A stretch of 64,000 nt of DNA from Streptomyces sp. BK208 (lineage in GTDB: Bacteria; Actinomycetota; Actinomycetes; Streptomycetales; Streptomycetaceae). Under the pieces are notes generated by a model that did no database searches, was not told the origin of the DNA, and saw only the letters and a list, made by a program, of their open reading frames with translations. The position numbers and the translations under genes are program-made. Positions within the stretch are counted from its first letter, which is position 1. Each line of letters begins with the position of its first letter. The DNA lies in the NCBI RefSeq assembly GCF_004364245.1, contig NZ_SOAV01000014.1:1-64000 (forward strand), read 5' to 3'. This document shows positions 34,599-43,822 of the stretch, piece after piece.

Positions 34599-35396
34599 TC
34601 AGCCGAGCAGCGGCAGCAGGGCGCCCAGGTCGGCCCGCTCCCCGCTCGCGCTGACCTTCGCCCCGTCCAGGGCGTCCTTCCAGGCCAGCCGCCCGGAGGC
34701 GAGCCGGATCCAGGTCAGCGGGTCGGTCTCGACGACGTTGGGCGGGGTGCCCCGGGTGTGCCGGGGGCCCTCGACGCACTGCACGACCGCGTACGGCGGG
34801 ATCCGCACCTCCGTCGAGCCGCCGGGTGCCCGCACGGCGAGCGCGTCGGCCAGCAGCCGGGTCGCGGCGGCCAGGGCCTGCCGGTCGTAGGGGATGTCCA
34901 GACCGGGAACGGCGGCGTTCAGGTCGTCGCTGTGCACGATCAGCTCGACGGTGCGGGTGACGACGTAGTCGGCCAGCGGCAGGGCGCCCGCGCTGGTGGG
35001 GAGCAGTCTGCCGCCGGGGTGGGTGTCGAGCCGCTCGGTGAAGCGCCGCTCGACCTCGGCCAGGTGGGCGTCGAGGTCGGGGTGGTCGGCGGCGAGCCGG
35101 TGGGCGGTCCGGGCGATGGCGTCCGCGTCGGCGGCGATGGCGGTCGGCCAGGCCGTCAGCTGCCCGTCCTGTCGCATCGGCTGGGGCTCGTCGAGCAGCC
35201 GGTCCACGGCGGTCAGCGCCATCCCGACGTGCGCGGCCAGGTCCCGCACGGTCCAGTCGCCGAGCCGGGTGGGCAGCGCGAGCTGCTCGGGACCGAGGGT
35301 GCGGACCGCCGCCCGTACGTGGCCGAACTGCGCGAGGACGGCGGCGCGGGTGCGGGCGGGGTCGTAGGCACGGGGGCGTTTCCTGGCCGGGGGCAT
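34599..35396 (-). CDS. Maleylpyruvate isomerase-family mycothiol-dependent protein
   Basis: A 265-residue protein of the actinobacterial DinB-like/maleylpyruvate isomerase family. The N-terminal helical bundle carries the family motif LGDWTVRDLAAHVGM, and later VELIVHSDDLNAAVPG supplies a conserved His. The C-terminal 70 residues resemble an SCP2-like or MDMPI_C domain (DPLTWIRLASGRL). Mycothiol dependence is inferred from the family; the substrate is unknown. It ends 59 bases upstream of the META lipoprotein gene and starts nine bases after the M23-type gene stop, so it is probably co-transcribed with that gene. Confidence 0.85.
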   Translation of the reverse strand: MPPARKRPRAYDPARTRAAVLAQFGHVRAAVRTLGPEQLALPTRLGDWTVRDLAAHVGMALTAVDRLLDEPQPMRQDGQLTAWPTAIAADADAIARTAHRLAADHPDLDAHLAEVERRFTERLDTHPGGRLLPTSAGALPLADYVVTRTVELIVHSDDLNAAVPGLDIPYDRQALAAATRLLADALAVRAPGGSTEVRIPPYAVVQCVEGPRHTRGTPPNVVETDPLTWIRLASGRLAWKDALDGAKVSASGERADLGALLPLLG

Positions 35397-35405
35397 GGGG
35401 TGAGC

Positions 35406-36242
35406 CTATGCGGGCGAGACGGTCGGCGAGGGCGCCTCGAAGATCTCCCCGTTGCGCGGGACGCCGAGGCCGGTCCAGGTGAAGGGGACGCCCCGGGCGG
35501 TGTCGGGGTCGGGGCCGTCCATCAGCTGGAAGTGGACGTGCGGCTCGGTGGAGTTGCCGGTGTTGCCGCAGTGGGCGAGGACCTGTCCGGCGCGGACCCG
35601 GTCGCCCTCGCGGACGGTGAACGACCCGCGCTGGACGTGGGCGTACAGGGCGTACGTGCCGCCGCCGAGGTCCAGCACCAGGTGATTGCCGACGATGCGG
35701 CGGACGCCCGCCATCTCCCGCACCGAGCCCTCGACGAGCATCAGGTACAGCAGCGCGGGCAGGGAGGTGCGGCTCAGGTGGTCGCGCTGGCCGTCGTCGG
35801 CCCGTACGACCCGGGCGTCGGCCACCGCGAGGACCGGGGCGCCGAACGCCGGGAAGTCGCGGCCGCGCCGGGCGAGGGGCCACAGGGCGCGGAAGCCGGG
35901 GCGGGCGCCGGGCTCCGGTTCGGCGACGAGGTCGATGGCGAAGGTCTGGCCGTAGGCGTGGACGCCGTGGCTCGGGGTGCGGTCGGCCGGGCTGTTCAGC
36001 GCGGACCAGCGGCCGGTGACGGGCGGGGCGACCTCGACCGGCTCGCGGGCCCTGCCGGCGGCGTCCGGGGCGCCGCCGTCCCACCGGTTCACCACGGCGA
36101 CCAGGACGTAGGCGAGGACCAGCGGCAGGAAGACGCACCACCAGGGATACCCCGGGTCGAAGAGGACGCCGACGGCCACCAGGGCCAGGAAGGCGAGTTG
36201 CAGTACCCGGAAGGTGGTCATGGCGAGCTTGCGTACGGACAT
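35406..36242 (-). CDS. Membrane-anchored M23-family protein
   Basis: A 278-residue protein with two N-terminal membrane helices (about residues 12-30 and 34-52) and a C-terminal M23/LytM domain. The first zinc-ligand motif is altered: the family's HxxxD is not evident near ADARVV. The later YALYAHVQRG and EPHVHFQL carry the conserved His residues. It may be a weak or inactive peptidase, perhaps an activator like other degenerate LytM factors. It is followed closely by the maleylpyruvate isomerase-like gene and preceded by the ArsR-type regulator gene, all leftward, so a three-gene operon is plausible. Confidence 0.83.
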   Translation of the reverse strand: MSVRKLAMTTFRVLQLAFLALVAVGVLFDPGYPWWCVFLPLVLAYVLVAVVNRWDGGAPDAAGRAREPVEVAPPVTGRWSALNSPADRTPSHGVHAYGQTFAIDLVAEPEPGARPGFRALWPLARRGRDFPAFGAPVLAVADARVVRADDGQRDHLSRTSLPALLYLMLVEGSVREMAGVRRIVGNHLVLDLGGGTYALYAHVQRGSFTVREGDRVRAGQVLAHCGNTGNSTEPHVHFQLMDGPDPDTARGVPFTWTGLGVPRNGEIFEAPSPTVSPA

Positions 36243-36308
36243 CGTTCGTTCCCCCTTGCTCGTGACGGTCCGGCGTCTCGACAGCCCCGGCCGTCTCGAC
36301 GGTCCCGG

Positions 36309-36812
36309 TCAGTTCCGCGCGATCGACAGCGCCACCAGCAGCGGTACGACCCGCCCCGCCGGCACCTCGTGGCGGCCCCGGCCGGTGGTGTGCAGCCAGC
36401 CGGCGCCGGTGAGCTGGCGCAGGTGGTGGTAGATCTGGCCAGTCGTGCCCATCCCGTCCAGCTCGGCCAGCTCTGCCACGGTGCGCCGGCCGCCGAGGAC
36501 CTCGCGGAGCAGCCGCAGCCGCACGGGATGCCCGAGGGCCGAGAACACCTCGGCGGACTCGGCCCAGTCGGCATCCAGCAGCCCCTCGGTCAGCGCACCG
36601 TGCTGCCAGGCGTACCGCTCTCCGGTCGGCAGGCGCACGGAGCCGGTGAAGAGGACTCCCCCGGCTGCGGCCTCCGACTCGGCGAGTTGTTTCTTCAGGC
36701 CTTCCAGAGCCCAGAGGTCGCCCTCCCCAGGAGCCGGGGCAGGCCGGTCGGCGGCTTCCAGGGCGGCCAGGCGCCGCTCGAGGTCGGCCACGCGCTGTTC
36801 CAGTGGTTCCAC
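36309..36812 (-). CDS. ArsR-like winged-helix regulator with coiled coil
   Basis: A 167-residue protein. Residues 1-25 form a short coiled coil (LEQRVADLERRLAALE). The C-terminal half is an ArsR/GntR-like winged helix (FSALGHPVRLRLLREVLGG, then GQIYHHLRQLTGAGWL). No metal-binding cysteines are present, so a non-metal signal is likely. The start GTG at 36812 lies immediately beside CGTA-rich repeats that look like promoter and operator, suggesting a short or leaderless message and autoregulation. It precedes the M23-type and isomerase-like genes on the same strand and may control them. Confidence 0.84.
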   Translation of the reverse strand: MEPLEQRVADLERRLAALEAADRPAPAPGEGDLWALEGLKKQLAESEAAAGGVLFTGSVRLPTGERYAWQHGALTEGLLDADWAESAEVFSALGHPVRLRLLREVLGGRRTVAELAELDGMGTTGQIYHHLRQLTGAGWLHTTGRGRHEVPAGRVVPLLVALSIARN

Positions 36813-36838
36813 ACGTACGAGATTACGTACTTACGAAA
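36813..36838 (-). promoter_or_regulatory. CGTA-rich repeats before the ArsR-like gene
   Basis: On the minus strand the bases before the GTG read CGTAAGTACG, TACGTAAT and CGTACG, a cluster of short inverted repeats in a locally AT-richer stretch. They are placed where a promoter for a leaderless or short-leader mRNA would lie. A self-binding operator is the simplest reading. Confidence 0.45.
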
Positions 36839-36938
36839 TCCGGTGCAAGGGTCACTCGTACGTGTGTCTGACCGCGGAAGGCGGCCCGGAAAGGCGCCGT
36901 CTCGGAAACGCTGGTCCATGCCTGGAAGGAGGTGCAAC

Positions 36939-37523
36939 ATGACGGTTATGGCCGAGCACACGTCTCAGATGTCGGTGGACGAGTTCGAAACGATCGCTTC
37001 CGCCGCTCCCGAGACCGTCACGTTGGAGTTCATTGACGGACGGATCGGGGTCAAACAAGTGACCGACGGGGATCACGACACCATCGTGTCCTGGCTGGCC
37101 AAGCGCTGTATTCAGGCCCGGCCGGACCTGGACCTTTACCATGCCCGAGGTCTGCGCGTCGACGCGTACCGGCAGAGCAGGGCCCGGCCGGACGCCGTGC
37201 TCGTACCGGAGGCCCACTTCGCGGGATACGGCGAATGGGCCGATCCAGCCGGAGCACTCATGGTCGTCGAGGTCACCTCGTACGACTCGGACACGGACCG
37301 GCGGGACCGACACGAGAAGCCAGCCGCTTACGGACAGGCGGGAATCCCGCTGTACCTGCTGATCGACCGGGACCACTGCACGGTCACGGTGCACAGCGGC
37401 CCGGACCGCCAGGTCGGCGGCTACCGGGACGCCCGCGTCACGAAGTTCGGCGAGACGCTGGTCCTCCCCGACCCCGTCGGCATCACACTCGACACGGAGA
37501 TCCTCAAGAACTACGTGCGCTGA
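36939..37523 (+). CDS. Uma2-family (DUF820) restriction-endonuclease-fold protein
   Basis: A 194-residue protein of the Uma2/DUF820 family, which has a PD-(D/E)xK nuclease-like fold. The core residues are visible: Asp in RPDAVLVPE, Glu in MVVEVTS, and Lys in RHEKPAAYGQAGI. AAGGAGG lies seven bases before the ATG, a strong site that fixes the start. Streptomycetes carry many paralogues of unknown role. It stands alone between the divergent ArsR-like gene and the convergent purL. Confidence 0.9.
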   Translation: MTVMAEHTSQMSVDEFETIASAAPETVTLEFIDGRIGVKQVTDGDHDTIVSWLAKRCIQARPDLDLYHARGLRVDAYRQSRARPDAVLVPEAHFAGYGEWADPAGALMVVEVTSYDSDTDRRDRHEKPAAYGQAGIPLYLLIDRDHCTVTVHSGPDRQVGGYRDARVTKFGETLVLPDPVGITLDTEILKNYVR

Positions 37524-37528
37524 GACGA

Positions 37529-37565
37529 CGAGGCCCCGCCCGGAACCAGCCCGGACGGGGCCTCG
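37529..37565. terminator. Bidirectional terminator, Uma2 gene and purL
   Basis: CGAGGCCCCG (37529-37538) and CGGGGCCTCG (37556-37565) pair over ten bases; inner CCCGGAAC...CCCGGA may extend the structure. It sits between convergent genes. Confidence 0.75.
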
Positions 37566-37583
37566 GACTGCCGGGACCGGCGG

Positions 37584-39842
37584 CTACGCCAGCAGCCCCG
37601 GGATCGTCGCCTCGTGGGTCTCGCGCAGCTCGGTCAGGGACAGGGTGAACTCGCCCTGGACCTCGACCGCGTCCCCGTCGACCACGCCGATGCGCGTCAC
37701 GGGCAGGCCGCGGGCGCCGCACATGTCGTTGAAGCGGACCTCTTCCGAGCGCGGGACGGCGACGACCGCGCGGCCCGCCGACTCCGAGAACAGGAAGGTG
37801 AAGGCGTCGAGCCCGTCCGGTACGACCAGGCGCGCGCCCCGGCCGCCGAGCAGCGCCGACTCGACGACCGCCTGCACCAGGCCGCCGTCGGACAGGTCGT
37901 GCGCGGAGTCGATCATGCCGTCGCGGGACGCGGAGATCAGGATCTCTCCGAGCAGGCGCTCGCGCTCCAGGTCGACCTTGGGCGGCAGGCCGCCGAGGTG
38001 GTCGTGGACCACCTGGGACCAGGCAGAGCCGCCGAACTCCTCACGCGTGTCGCCCAGCAGGTACAGCAGCTGGCCGTCCTCCTGGAAGGCGACCGGCGTG
38101 CGGCGGGCCACGTCGTCGATGACGCCGAGGACCGCGACCACCGGGGTCGGGTGGATGGCGGCCTCGCCGGTCTGGTTGTAGAGCGAGACGTTGCCGCCGG
38201 TGACCGGGGTGCCGAGCTGGAGGCAGCCGTCGGCCAGGCCGCGCACGGCCTCGGAGAACTGCCACATGACCGCCGGGTCCTCCGGCGAGCCGAAGTTCAG
38301 GCAGTCGGAGACGGCCAGCGGCTTCGCGCCGGTCGTCGCCACGTTGCGGTAGGCCTCCGCCAGCGCGAGCTGTGCGCCCGTGTACGGGTCGAGCTTGGCG
38401 TAGCGGCCGTTGCCGTCGGTCGCGATGGCGACGCCGAGGCCGGTCTCCTCGTCCACGCGGATCATGCCCGAGTCCTCGGGCTGGGCGAGGACCGTGTTGC
38501 CCTGCACGAAGTGGTCGTACTGCTGGGTGATCCACTGCTTGGAGGCCTGGTTGGGCGAGCCGACCAGCTTCAGGACCTGGCCCTTGAGCTCCTCGGACGT
38601 CTGGGGCCTGGGCAGCTTGTTCGCGTCGTCGGCCTGGAGGGCGTCCTGCCACTCGGGGCGGGCGTAGGGGCGCTCGTAGACCGGGCCCTCGTGCGCGACC
38701 GTGCGCGGGTCCACGTCGACGATCTTGCCGCCGTGCCAGTAGATCTCCAGCCGGTCGCCGTCGGTCACCTCACCGATGACCGTGGCGATGACGTCCCACT
38801 TCTCGCAGATCTCCAGGAAGCGCTCGACCTTGCCCGGCTCGACGACCGCGCACATGCGTTCCTGCGACTCGCTCATGAGGATTTCCTCGGGCGAGAGGGT
38901 CGAGTCGCGCAGCGGGACGTCGTCCAGGGTGACGCGCATGCCGCCGGAGCCGTTCGACGCCAGCTCGGAGGTGGCGCAGGACAGACCCGCCGCACCGAGG
39001 TCCTGGATGCCGACGACCAGCTTCTCGGCGAACGCCTCCAGGGTGCACTCGATGAGGAGCTTCTCCTGGAAGGGGTCGCCGACCTGCACGGCGGGGCGCT
39101 TGGACGGCTTGGCGTCGTCGAAGGTCTCGGAAGCCAGGATCGACGCGCCGCCGATGCCGTCGCCGCCGGTGCGGGCGCCGTACAGGATGACCTTGTTGCC
39201 CGCGCCGGACGCCTTGGCGAGGTGGATGTCCTCGTGCCGCATGACGCCGATGGCACCTGCGTTGACCAGCGGGTTGCCCTGGTAGCAGGCGTCGAAGACG
39301 ACCTCGCCGCCGATGTTCGGCAGGCCCAGGCAGTTGCCGTAGCCGCCGATGCCGGCGACGACGCCCGGCAGGACGCGCTTGGTGTCGGGGTGGTCCGCGG
39401 CGCCGAAGCGCAGCGGGTCCACGACGGCGACCGGACGCGCGCCCATCGCGATGATGTCGCGCACGATGCCGCCGACACCCGTGGCCGCGCCCTGGTAGGG
39501 CTCCACGTAGGAGGGGTGGTTGTGCGACTCGACCTTGAAGGTGACCGCGTAGCCCTGACCGACGTCGACCACACCGGCGTTCTCGCCGATGCCGACGAGC
39601 ATGGCGTCGGACTCGGGGGCCTTCTCGCCGAACTGGCGCAGGTGCACCTTGCTGCTCTTGTACGAGCAGTGCTCGGACCACATGACGGAGTACATGGCCA
39701 GCTCCGCACCGGTGGGGCGGCGGCCGAGGATCTCCACGACCCTCTCGTACTCGTCCTTCTTCAGGCCCAGCTCGGCCCAGGGCAGCTCGACGTCGGGGGT
39801 CGCGGCCGCGTGCTCGACCGTGTCCAGAGGCGTCCGGCTCAT
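37584..39842 (-). CDS. purL: Phosphoribosylformylglycinamidine synthase, large subunit
   Basis: A 752-residue small-type PurL that works with PurS and PurQ to make FGAM in the fourth purine step. Family blocks include [12 protein letters not shown] near residue 55, [28 protein letters not shown], and SGGNV-like [11 protein letters not shown] in the second half. The ATG at 39842 overlaps the purQ stop by four bases (ATGA), indicating coupling. The length matches the PurSQL-type enzyme rather than the 1300-residue fused form. Confidence 0.97.
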   Translation of the reverse strand: MSRTPLDTVEHAAATPDVELPWAELGLKKDEYERVVEILGRRPTGAELAMYSVMWSEHCSYKSSKVHLRQFGEKAPESDAMLVGIGENAGVVDVGQGYAVTFKVESHNHPSYVEPYQGAATGVGGIVRDIIAMGARPVAVVDPLRFGAADHPDTKRVLPGVVAGIGGYGNCLGLPNIGGEVVFDACYQGNPLVNAGAIGVMRHEDIHLAKASGAGNKVILYGARTGGDGIGGASILASETFDDAKPSKRPAVQVGDPFQEKLLIECTLEAFAEKLVVGIQDLGAAGLSCATSELASNGSGGMRVTLDDVPLRDSTLSPEEILMSESQERMCAVVEPGKVERFLEICEKWDVIATVIGEVTDGDRLEIYWHGGKIVDVDPRTVAHEGPVYERPYARPEWQDALQADDANKLPRPQTSEELKGQVLKLVGSPNQASKQWITQQYDHFVQGNTVLAQPEDSGMIRVDEETGLGVAIATDGNGRYAKLDPYTGAQLALAEAYRNVATTGAKPLAVSDCLNFGSPEDPAVMWQFSEAVRGLADGCLQLGTPVTGGNVSLYNQTGEAAIHPTPVVAVLGVIDDVARRTPVAFQEDGQLLYLLGDTREEFGGSAWSQVVHDHLGGLPPKVDLERERLLGEILISASRDGMIDSAHDLSDGGLVQAVVESALLGGRGARLVVPDGLDAFTFLFSESAGRAVVAVPRSEEVRFNDMCGARGLPVTRIGVVDGDAVEVQGEFTLSLTELRETHEATIPGLLA

Positions 39843-40519
39843 GCGTTGACCAGCTTCTTGAGGATCGAGGTGAAGAACGGCAGGCCGTCGGTACGGCCCG
39901 TACCGATCAGCGGCTCGACGGCGTGCTCGGGGTGCGGCATGAGGCCGACGACGTTCCCGGCGGCGTTGGTGATGCCGGCGATGTCGTTGAGCGAGCCGTT
40001 GGGGTTCATGTCCAGGTAGCGGAAGGCCACCCGCCCCTCGGCCTCCAGCTCGTCCAGGGTGCGCCGGTCGGCGACGTAGCGGCCGTCCATGTTCTTCAGC
40101 GGGATGTGGATCTCCTGGCCCGCGGTGTAGTCGCTGGTCCAGGAGGTGTCCGCGTTCTCCACCCGCAGCTTCTGGTCGCGGCAGATGAAGTGCAGGTGGT
40201 CGTTGCCCAGCATGCCGCCGGGCAGCAGGTGGGCCTCCGTGAGGATCTGGAAGCCGTTGCAGATGCCCAGCACCGGGAGACCGGCCCTGGCCTGGTCGAT
40301 CAGGGTGTCCATCACCGGCGAGAAGCGCGCGATGGCGCCGGCCCGCAGATAATCGCCGTAGGAGAATCCGCCGCACAGCACCACGGCGTCGACCTGCTTG
40401 AGGTCCTTGTCCTTGTGCCAGAGAGCGACGGGTTCGGCGCCGGCGACGCGGATCGCGCGCTGCGTGTCACGGTCGTCGAGGCTGCCGGGGAAAGTGACGA
40501 CGCCAATACGAGCGGTCAC
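39839..40519 (-). CDS. purQ: Phosphoribosylformylglycinamidine synthase, glutaminase subunit
   Basis: A 226-residue class I glutamine amidotransferase that supplies ammonia to PurL. The nucleophile Cys is in [11 protein letters not shown] near residue 87, with the His/Glu pair in MPHPEHAVE near the end. [16 protein letters not shown] is a PurQ signature. The GTG start overlaps the purS stop by four bases (GTGA), and its own stop overlaps purL, so purS, purQ and purL are translated in sequence. Confidence 0.97.
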   Translation of the reverse strand: MTARIGVVTFPGSLDDRDTQRAIRVAGAEPVALWHKDKDLKQVDAVVLCGGFSYGDYLRAGAIARFSPVMDTLIDQARAGLPVLGICNGFQILTEAHLLPGGMLGNDHLHFICRDQKLRVENADTSWTSDYTAGQEIHIPLKNMDGRYVADRRTLDELEAEGRVAFRYLDMNPNGSLNDIAGITNAAGNVVGLMPHPEHAVEPLIGTGRTDGLPFFTSILKKLVNA

Positions 40520-40788
40520 TTCGCGGCCCCCGCGACCGCGTCTTCGGACTCGACCTTGACGGTGAAGTCCTCGATCACGGTGTTGGCGAGGAAGGATTCC
40601 GCAAGATCATGGATGCGGGCGAGGGCGGCGTCGTCGACCGGCCCGTCCACTTCCAGTTCGAATCGCTTTCCCTGGCGGACGTCCGAGATCCCTTCGAAAC
40701 CCAGCCGCGGCAGTGCGCGCTGCACCGCCTGGCCCTGGGGGTCGAGGATCTCCGGCTTGAGCATGACGTCGACTACGACGCGTGCCAC
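40516..40788 (-). CDS. purS: Phosphoribosylformylglycinamidine synthase subunit PurS
   Basis: A 90-residue small subunit that bridges PurQ and Pur[20 protein letters not shown] at the start and [17 protein letters not shown] in the middle are typical of the family. The GTG at 40788 is chosen because GGGAG lies six bases upstream; a GTG six bases earlier directly abuts that site. First gene of the purSQL operon, with the promoter in the 350 bases shared with the lsr2-like gene. Confidence 0.95.
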   Translation of the reverse strand: MARVVVDVMLKPEILDPQGQAVQRALPRLGFEGISDVRQGKRFELEVDGPVDDAALARIHDLAESFLANTVIEDFTVKVESEDAVAGAAK

Positions 40789-41138
40789 TGGCACTCCCGG
40801 TGTGTGGTGCTGAGCAGGTTCCTTCAGACTACCCGTACAAAATTTCTACGCGCGTAGCCTTGGAGGAAACTACGTGAGCCCAGTCACGATTCGGCATCGG
40901 GAGGGGGTGCTCGCGAAAAGCTTCGGGAAAGATCTCGGACGCGGCACCGACACCTATTGCGGGACGGACACGCCAAGAGATTTAGTCGGTCTTCCCATTG
41001 CAATGCCGGGCACTGTACAAATGAAATGTCATTAGCCGATACTTTGCCCAATTACAGGCGAACAGTCGGCATCATCGCGGCGTCTCGGCACGTTCGGGCA
41101 CGTCATCGCGGAGATGCCGCACGAAGGGACCGATATTC
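40789..41138. promoter_or_regulatory. Divergent promoter region, purSQL and lsr2-like gene
   Basis: No gene is supported. The part next to purS contains the palindrome CTACGCGCGTAG (40846-40857) and an ACAAAATTTC stretch. The part next to the lsr2-like gene is AT-richer (ACAAATGAAATGTCATTAGCC near 41017-41037), typical of promoters bound by Lsr2-type proteins. Individual -10/-35 boxes were not fixed. Confidence 0.5.
40846..40857. promoter_or_regulatory. Palindrome upstream of purS
   Basis: CTACGCGCGTAG is a perfect 12-bp palindrome about 60 bases upstream of the purS start, close to where the promoter should lie. It could be a purine-responsive operator. It does not resemble the E. coli PurR box. 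Confidence 0.4.
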
Positions 41139-41456
41139 GTGGCGCAGCGTGTCGTGGTCACTCTCTTTGACGACATCGACGGCTCCCGAGCGGCGGAGAC
41201 GGTCGCCTTCGGAGTCGACGGCCGGATGTACGAGATCGACCTGAACGAAGCCAATGCCCGGAAACTGCGCAAGGCCCTGGAGCCGTACGTCTCGGCCGGC
41301 CGCAAGCGCTCCCGGTCCGGCAAGGCCTACCGGCAGACGGAGGTCGCCCCCGACCCGGCGGCGGTCCGCGCCTGGGCCCAGGCGAACAAGATGGACGTGC
41401 CCGCGCGGGGCCGGATCCCGAAGAAGGTGTACGAGGCGTTCGCCGAGGCGCAGTGA
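41139..41456 (+). CDS. Lsr2-family nucleoid-associated protein (LsrL-like)
   Basis: A 105-residue xenogeneic-silencer-type protein. The N-terminal half (QRVVVTLFDDIDGS, then VDGRMYEIDLNEANA) is the dimerisation domain. The C-terminal half has the AT-hook-like ARGRIPKKVYEAF and the helix VRAWAQANKMDV. Streptomycetes carry two Lsr2 proteins; the position beside purS matches the LsrL paralogue as I recall it (SCO4076). The GTG start follows GAAGGGA by eight bases, and the upstream region is AT-rich, consistent with autoregulation. Confidence 0.93.
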   Translation: MAQRVVVTLFDDIDGSRAAETVAFGVDGRMYEIDLNEANARKLRKALEPYVSAGRKRSRSGKAYRQTEVAPDPAAVRAWAQANKMDVPARGRIPKKVYEAFAEAQ

Positions 41457-41606
41457 GCCGGGCGTCGGGCACGGGCGTCCGGCACGGACGCCCGACGGCC
41501 GCTCAGCCGCCCCTCGCGGCAACCGACTTGCGCGGCACCCCGGGTGATCAGCTAAAGTCTGGAGCACGCCGAGGGGCGAGGCCGAAAGGCCCAGCTCACG
41601 GAACAC

Positions 41607-41678
41607 GCGGGTGTAGTTCAGTAGTAGAACATCCCCCTTCCAGGGGGAAGGCGCAGTGTGCAATTCCTGTCACCCGCT
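41607..41678 (+). tRNA. tRNA-Gly (TCC)
   Basis: A 72-nt cloverleaf with anticodon TCC in CCTTCCAGG and acceptor GCGGGTG against CACCCGC. The T arm reads TGCAATTCC, so the usual GTTCGA is altered, as in known streptomycete copies. Confidence 0.93.
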
Positions 41679-41772
41679 CTGCATCGCCGTACCGATGACC
41701 CGATTGGATCAGGTAGGCTGGTGCTCGCACCGATCGGGACCGTTCTGTTCAGGTCCGCAGTCGGTAGCACAT

Positions 41773-41845
41773 GCGGACGTAGCTCAGTTGGTAGAGCGCA
41801 ACCTTGCCAAGGTTGAGGTCGCGAGTTCGAGCCTCGTCGTCCGCT
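41773..41845 (+). tRNA. tRNA-Gly (GCC), copy 1
   Basis: A 73-nt cloverleaf with anticodon GCC in CTTGCCAAGG and acceptor GCGGACG against CGTCCGC. It is nearly the same as the copy at 45746-45818. Confidence 0.95.
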
Positions 41846-41853
41846 CGGGAATC

Positions 41854-41884
41854 AGACCCCGGTCCTCCAGGACCGGGGTCTTTT
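41854..41884 (+). terminator. Terminator of the tRNA-Gly pair
   Basis: AGACCCCGGTCC (41854-41865) and GGACCGGGGTCT (41870-41881) pair perfectly around TCCA, followed by TTT. Confidence 0.9.
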
Positions 41885-41918
41885 CGTGCGTCCGGCCAGG
41901 TCCCTCCGGGAACCGCTC

Positions 41919-41930
41919 TGACATTTGTCA
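41919..41930 (+). promoter_or_regulatory. Palindrome upstream of the ABC/two-component operon
   Basis: TGACATTTGTCA is a perfect 12-bp palindrome 58 bases before the ABC gene start. The overlapping GTCAT...ATGAC pair (41927-41944) adds a second dyad. This is a good candidate site for the NarL-type response regulator encoded at the operon's end. Confidence 0.55.
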
Positions 41931-41988
41931 TGCCCGGTGATGACGGGCCGCACTGTCGCCCGGTCCCGGGCGCCGGAATGCTCGAGAC

Positions 41989-42960
41989 ATGCAAACCAAC
42001 GGACACGAACACGTGATTGAGGTCACCGGCCTTCGGCGTGTGTACGGGGGCGGGTTCGAGGCCGTGCGCGGGATCGACTTCTCCGTGCGCCGCGGGGAGG
42101 TCTTCGCACTGCTCGGCACCAACGGCGCCGGCAAGACGTCGACGGTCGAGCTGCTGGAAGGGCTCGCCGCTCCGGCCGGCGGGCGGGTGCGCGTCCTCGG
42201 GCACGACCCGTACACCGAGCGGGGCGCCGTACGCCCCCGCACCGGGGTCATGCTCCAGGAGGGCGGCTTTCCCTCCGAGCTGACCGTCGCCGAGACGGCA
42301 CGGATGTGGGCGGGGTGCGTGAGCGGCGCCCGGCCGCCGGCCGAGGTGCTGGCGCTGGTCGGGCTCGGGGCCAAGACCGACACCCGGGTCAAGCAGCTGT
42401 CCGGGGGACAGCGACGCCGCCTGGACCTGGCGCTCGCCCTGCTCGGCGACCCGGAGGTGCTCTTCCTCGACGAGCCCAGCACCGGACTGGACGCCGAAGG
42501 CCGCCGTGACACCTGGGAGTTGGTGAGCGCGCTGCGCGACGGCGGTACGACGGTGCTGCTGACCACGCACTACCTGGAGGAGGCCGAGCACCTCGCCGAC
42601 CGGCTCGCGATCATGCACGAGGGCCGGATCGCCGCCACCGGCACCCCGGCCGAGGTGACCGCCGTACAGCCGTCCCGGATCTCCTTCGAACTGCCCGAGG
42701 GCTACTTCGTGGGCGACCTGCCGCCGCTGTCCGAACTGGGCGTGGACGACCACGAGACCGACGGCCGGACCGTGCGCCTGCGCACCCGGGAACTGCAGCG
42801 CGCGGCGACCGGCCTGCTGGTGTGGGCCGGGCAGGCCGGGGTGGAGCTGCGCCGTCTGGACGTGCGCTCGGCATCCCTGGAGGAGGCCTTCCTGAGCATC
42901 GCCAAGGAGGTGTCCGCGCAGGCGGCCGGCACCACGAACGAGAAGGAGTACGCGGCATGA
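41989..42960 (+). CDS. ABC transporter ATP-binding protein (DRA-type)
   Basis: A 323-residue ATPase of the drug-resistance/daunorubicin exporter class. Walker A is GTNGAGKTS, the signature LSGGQRRRLDLAL, Walker B LFLDEPSTGLD and the switch His is in LLTTHYLEEAEHLAD. A C-terminal extension of about 100 residues is typical of the class. The ATG at 41989 has a weak ribosome site. Its last bases overlap the permease start (ATGA). First gene of a four-gene operon with a sensor kinase and response regulator, so export is probably induced by a cell-envelope or antibiotic signal. Confidence 0.93.
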   Translation: MQTNGHEHVIEVTGLRRVYGGGFEAVRGIDFSVRRGEVFALLGTNGAGKTSTVELLEGLAAPAGGRVRVLGHDPYTERGAVRPRTGVMLQEGGFPSELTVAETARMWAGCVSGARPPAEVLALVGLGAKTDTRVKQLSGGQRRRLDLALALLGDPEVLFLDEPSTGLDAEGRRDTWELVSALRDGGTTVLLTTHYLEEAEHLADRLAIMHEGRIAATGTPAEVTAVQPSRISFELPEGYFVGDLPPLSELGVDDHETDGRTVRLRTRELQRAATGLLVWAGQAGVELRRLDVRSASLEEAFLSIAKEVSAQAAGTTNEKEYAA

Positions 42961-43775
42961 GCGCCACGGACACACCCGCCCGTGCGAAGCGCGGCGCCGC
43001 CGGGACCGCGACCACCACGCCGATGAGCCGCATGACCGCGCTCGCCCGCGCCGAACTGATCCTGCTGGGACGGAACAAGGGCACCGTCTTCGCGTCGCTG
43101 TTCGTGCCGTTCGTGCTGCCGTTCAGCGTGCGGGCGGGGGCCAAGGAGATGGACCTCGCCGGGGCCGGGCTGACCCTCGGCACCCTGGTGCTGCCCGCCG
43201 CCGTCGGCTTCTCCCTGCTGTTCGCCGTGTACTCGGCACTCGTCGGCGTCTTCGTCGTCCGGCGCGAGGAACTCGTCCTCAAGCGGCTGCGCACCGGCGA
43301 GTTGCGGGACGTGGAGATCCTCGGCGGCTCCGCCCTGCCGGCCGTCCTCGGCGGGCTCGTGCAGTCCCTGCTGCTCGCGGTGGGCTGCGCGGCCCTGCTG
43401 GACCTGTCCGCGCCGTCGGCGCCCCATCTCGCCGTCGTCGGCCTGCTGCTGGGCCTGGTGCTGTGCGCCGCGCTCGCGGCGGCCACCGCGAGCTTCACCA
43501 GGACCGGTGAGAGCGCGCAGGTCACACCGCTGCCGATCATGTTCGTCTCGATGGCCGGCTCCGGTCTGTTCTTCCCGCTCGACCTGCTCCCCGACACGCT
43601 GGCCTCCGTGTGCGAGCTGCTGCCGCTGACGCCCGTGATCACCCTGGTGCGCGGCGGCTGGACCGGCGACCTGTCGGCGTACGAGGCGCTGGGCGCCGTG
43701 GCCACGGCGGTGGCCTGGACCGTGCTCGCGGTGTTTGCTGTACGGCGGTGGTTCCGCTGGGAGCCACGGCACTGA
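42957..43775 (+). CDS. ABC-2-type permease
   Basis: A 272-residue membrane protein with six hydrophobic helices, partner of the preceding ATPase. The N-terminal 40 residues are cytoplasmic and Ala/Thr-rich. Helices lie near residues 45-60, 73-98, 129-147, 155-173, 190-208 and 240-262. The ATG overlaps the ATPase stop by four bases. The following kinase starts 48 bases downstream. The exported molecule is unknown. Confidence 0.92.
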   Translation: MSATDTPARAKRGAAGTATTTPMSRMTALARAELILLGRNKGTVFASLFVPFVLPFSVRAGAKEMDLAGAGLTLGTLVLPAAVGFSLLFAVYSALVGVFVVRREELVLKRLRTGELRDVEILGGSALPAVLGGLVQSLLLAVGCAALLDLSAPSAPHLAVVGLLLGLVLCAALAAATASFTRTGESAQVTPLPIMFVSMAGSGLFFPLDLLPDTLASVCELLPLTPVITLVRGGWTGDLSAYEALGAVATAVAWTVLAVFAVRRWFRWEPRH

Positions 43776-43822
43776 CGTACGCGACGTCAGAGGCGTACAC
43801 GGCGAGCGGGACGGACGGACGG

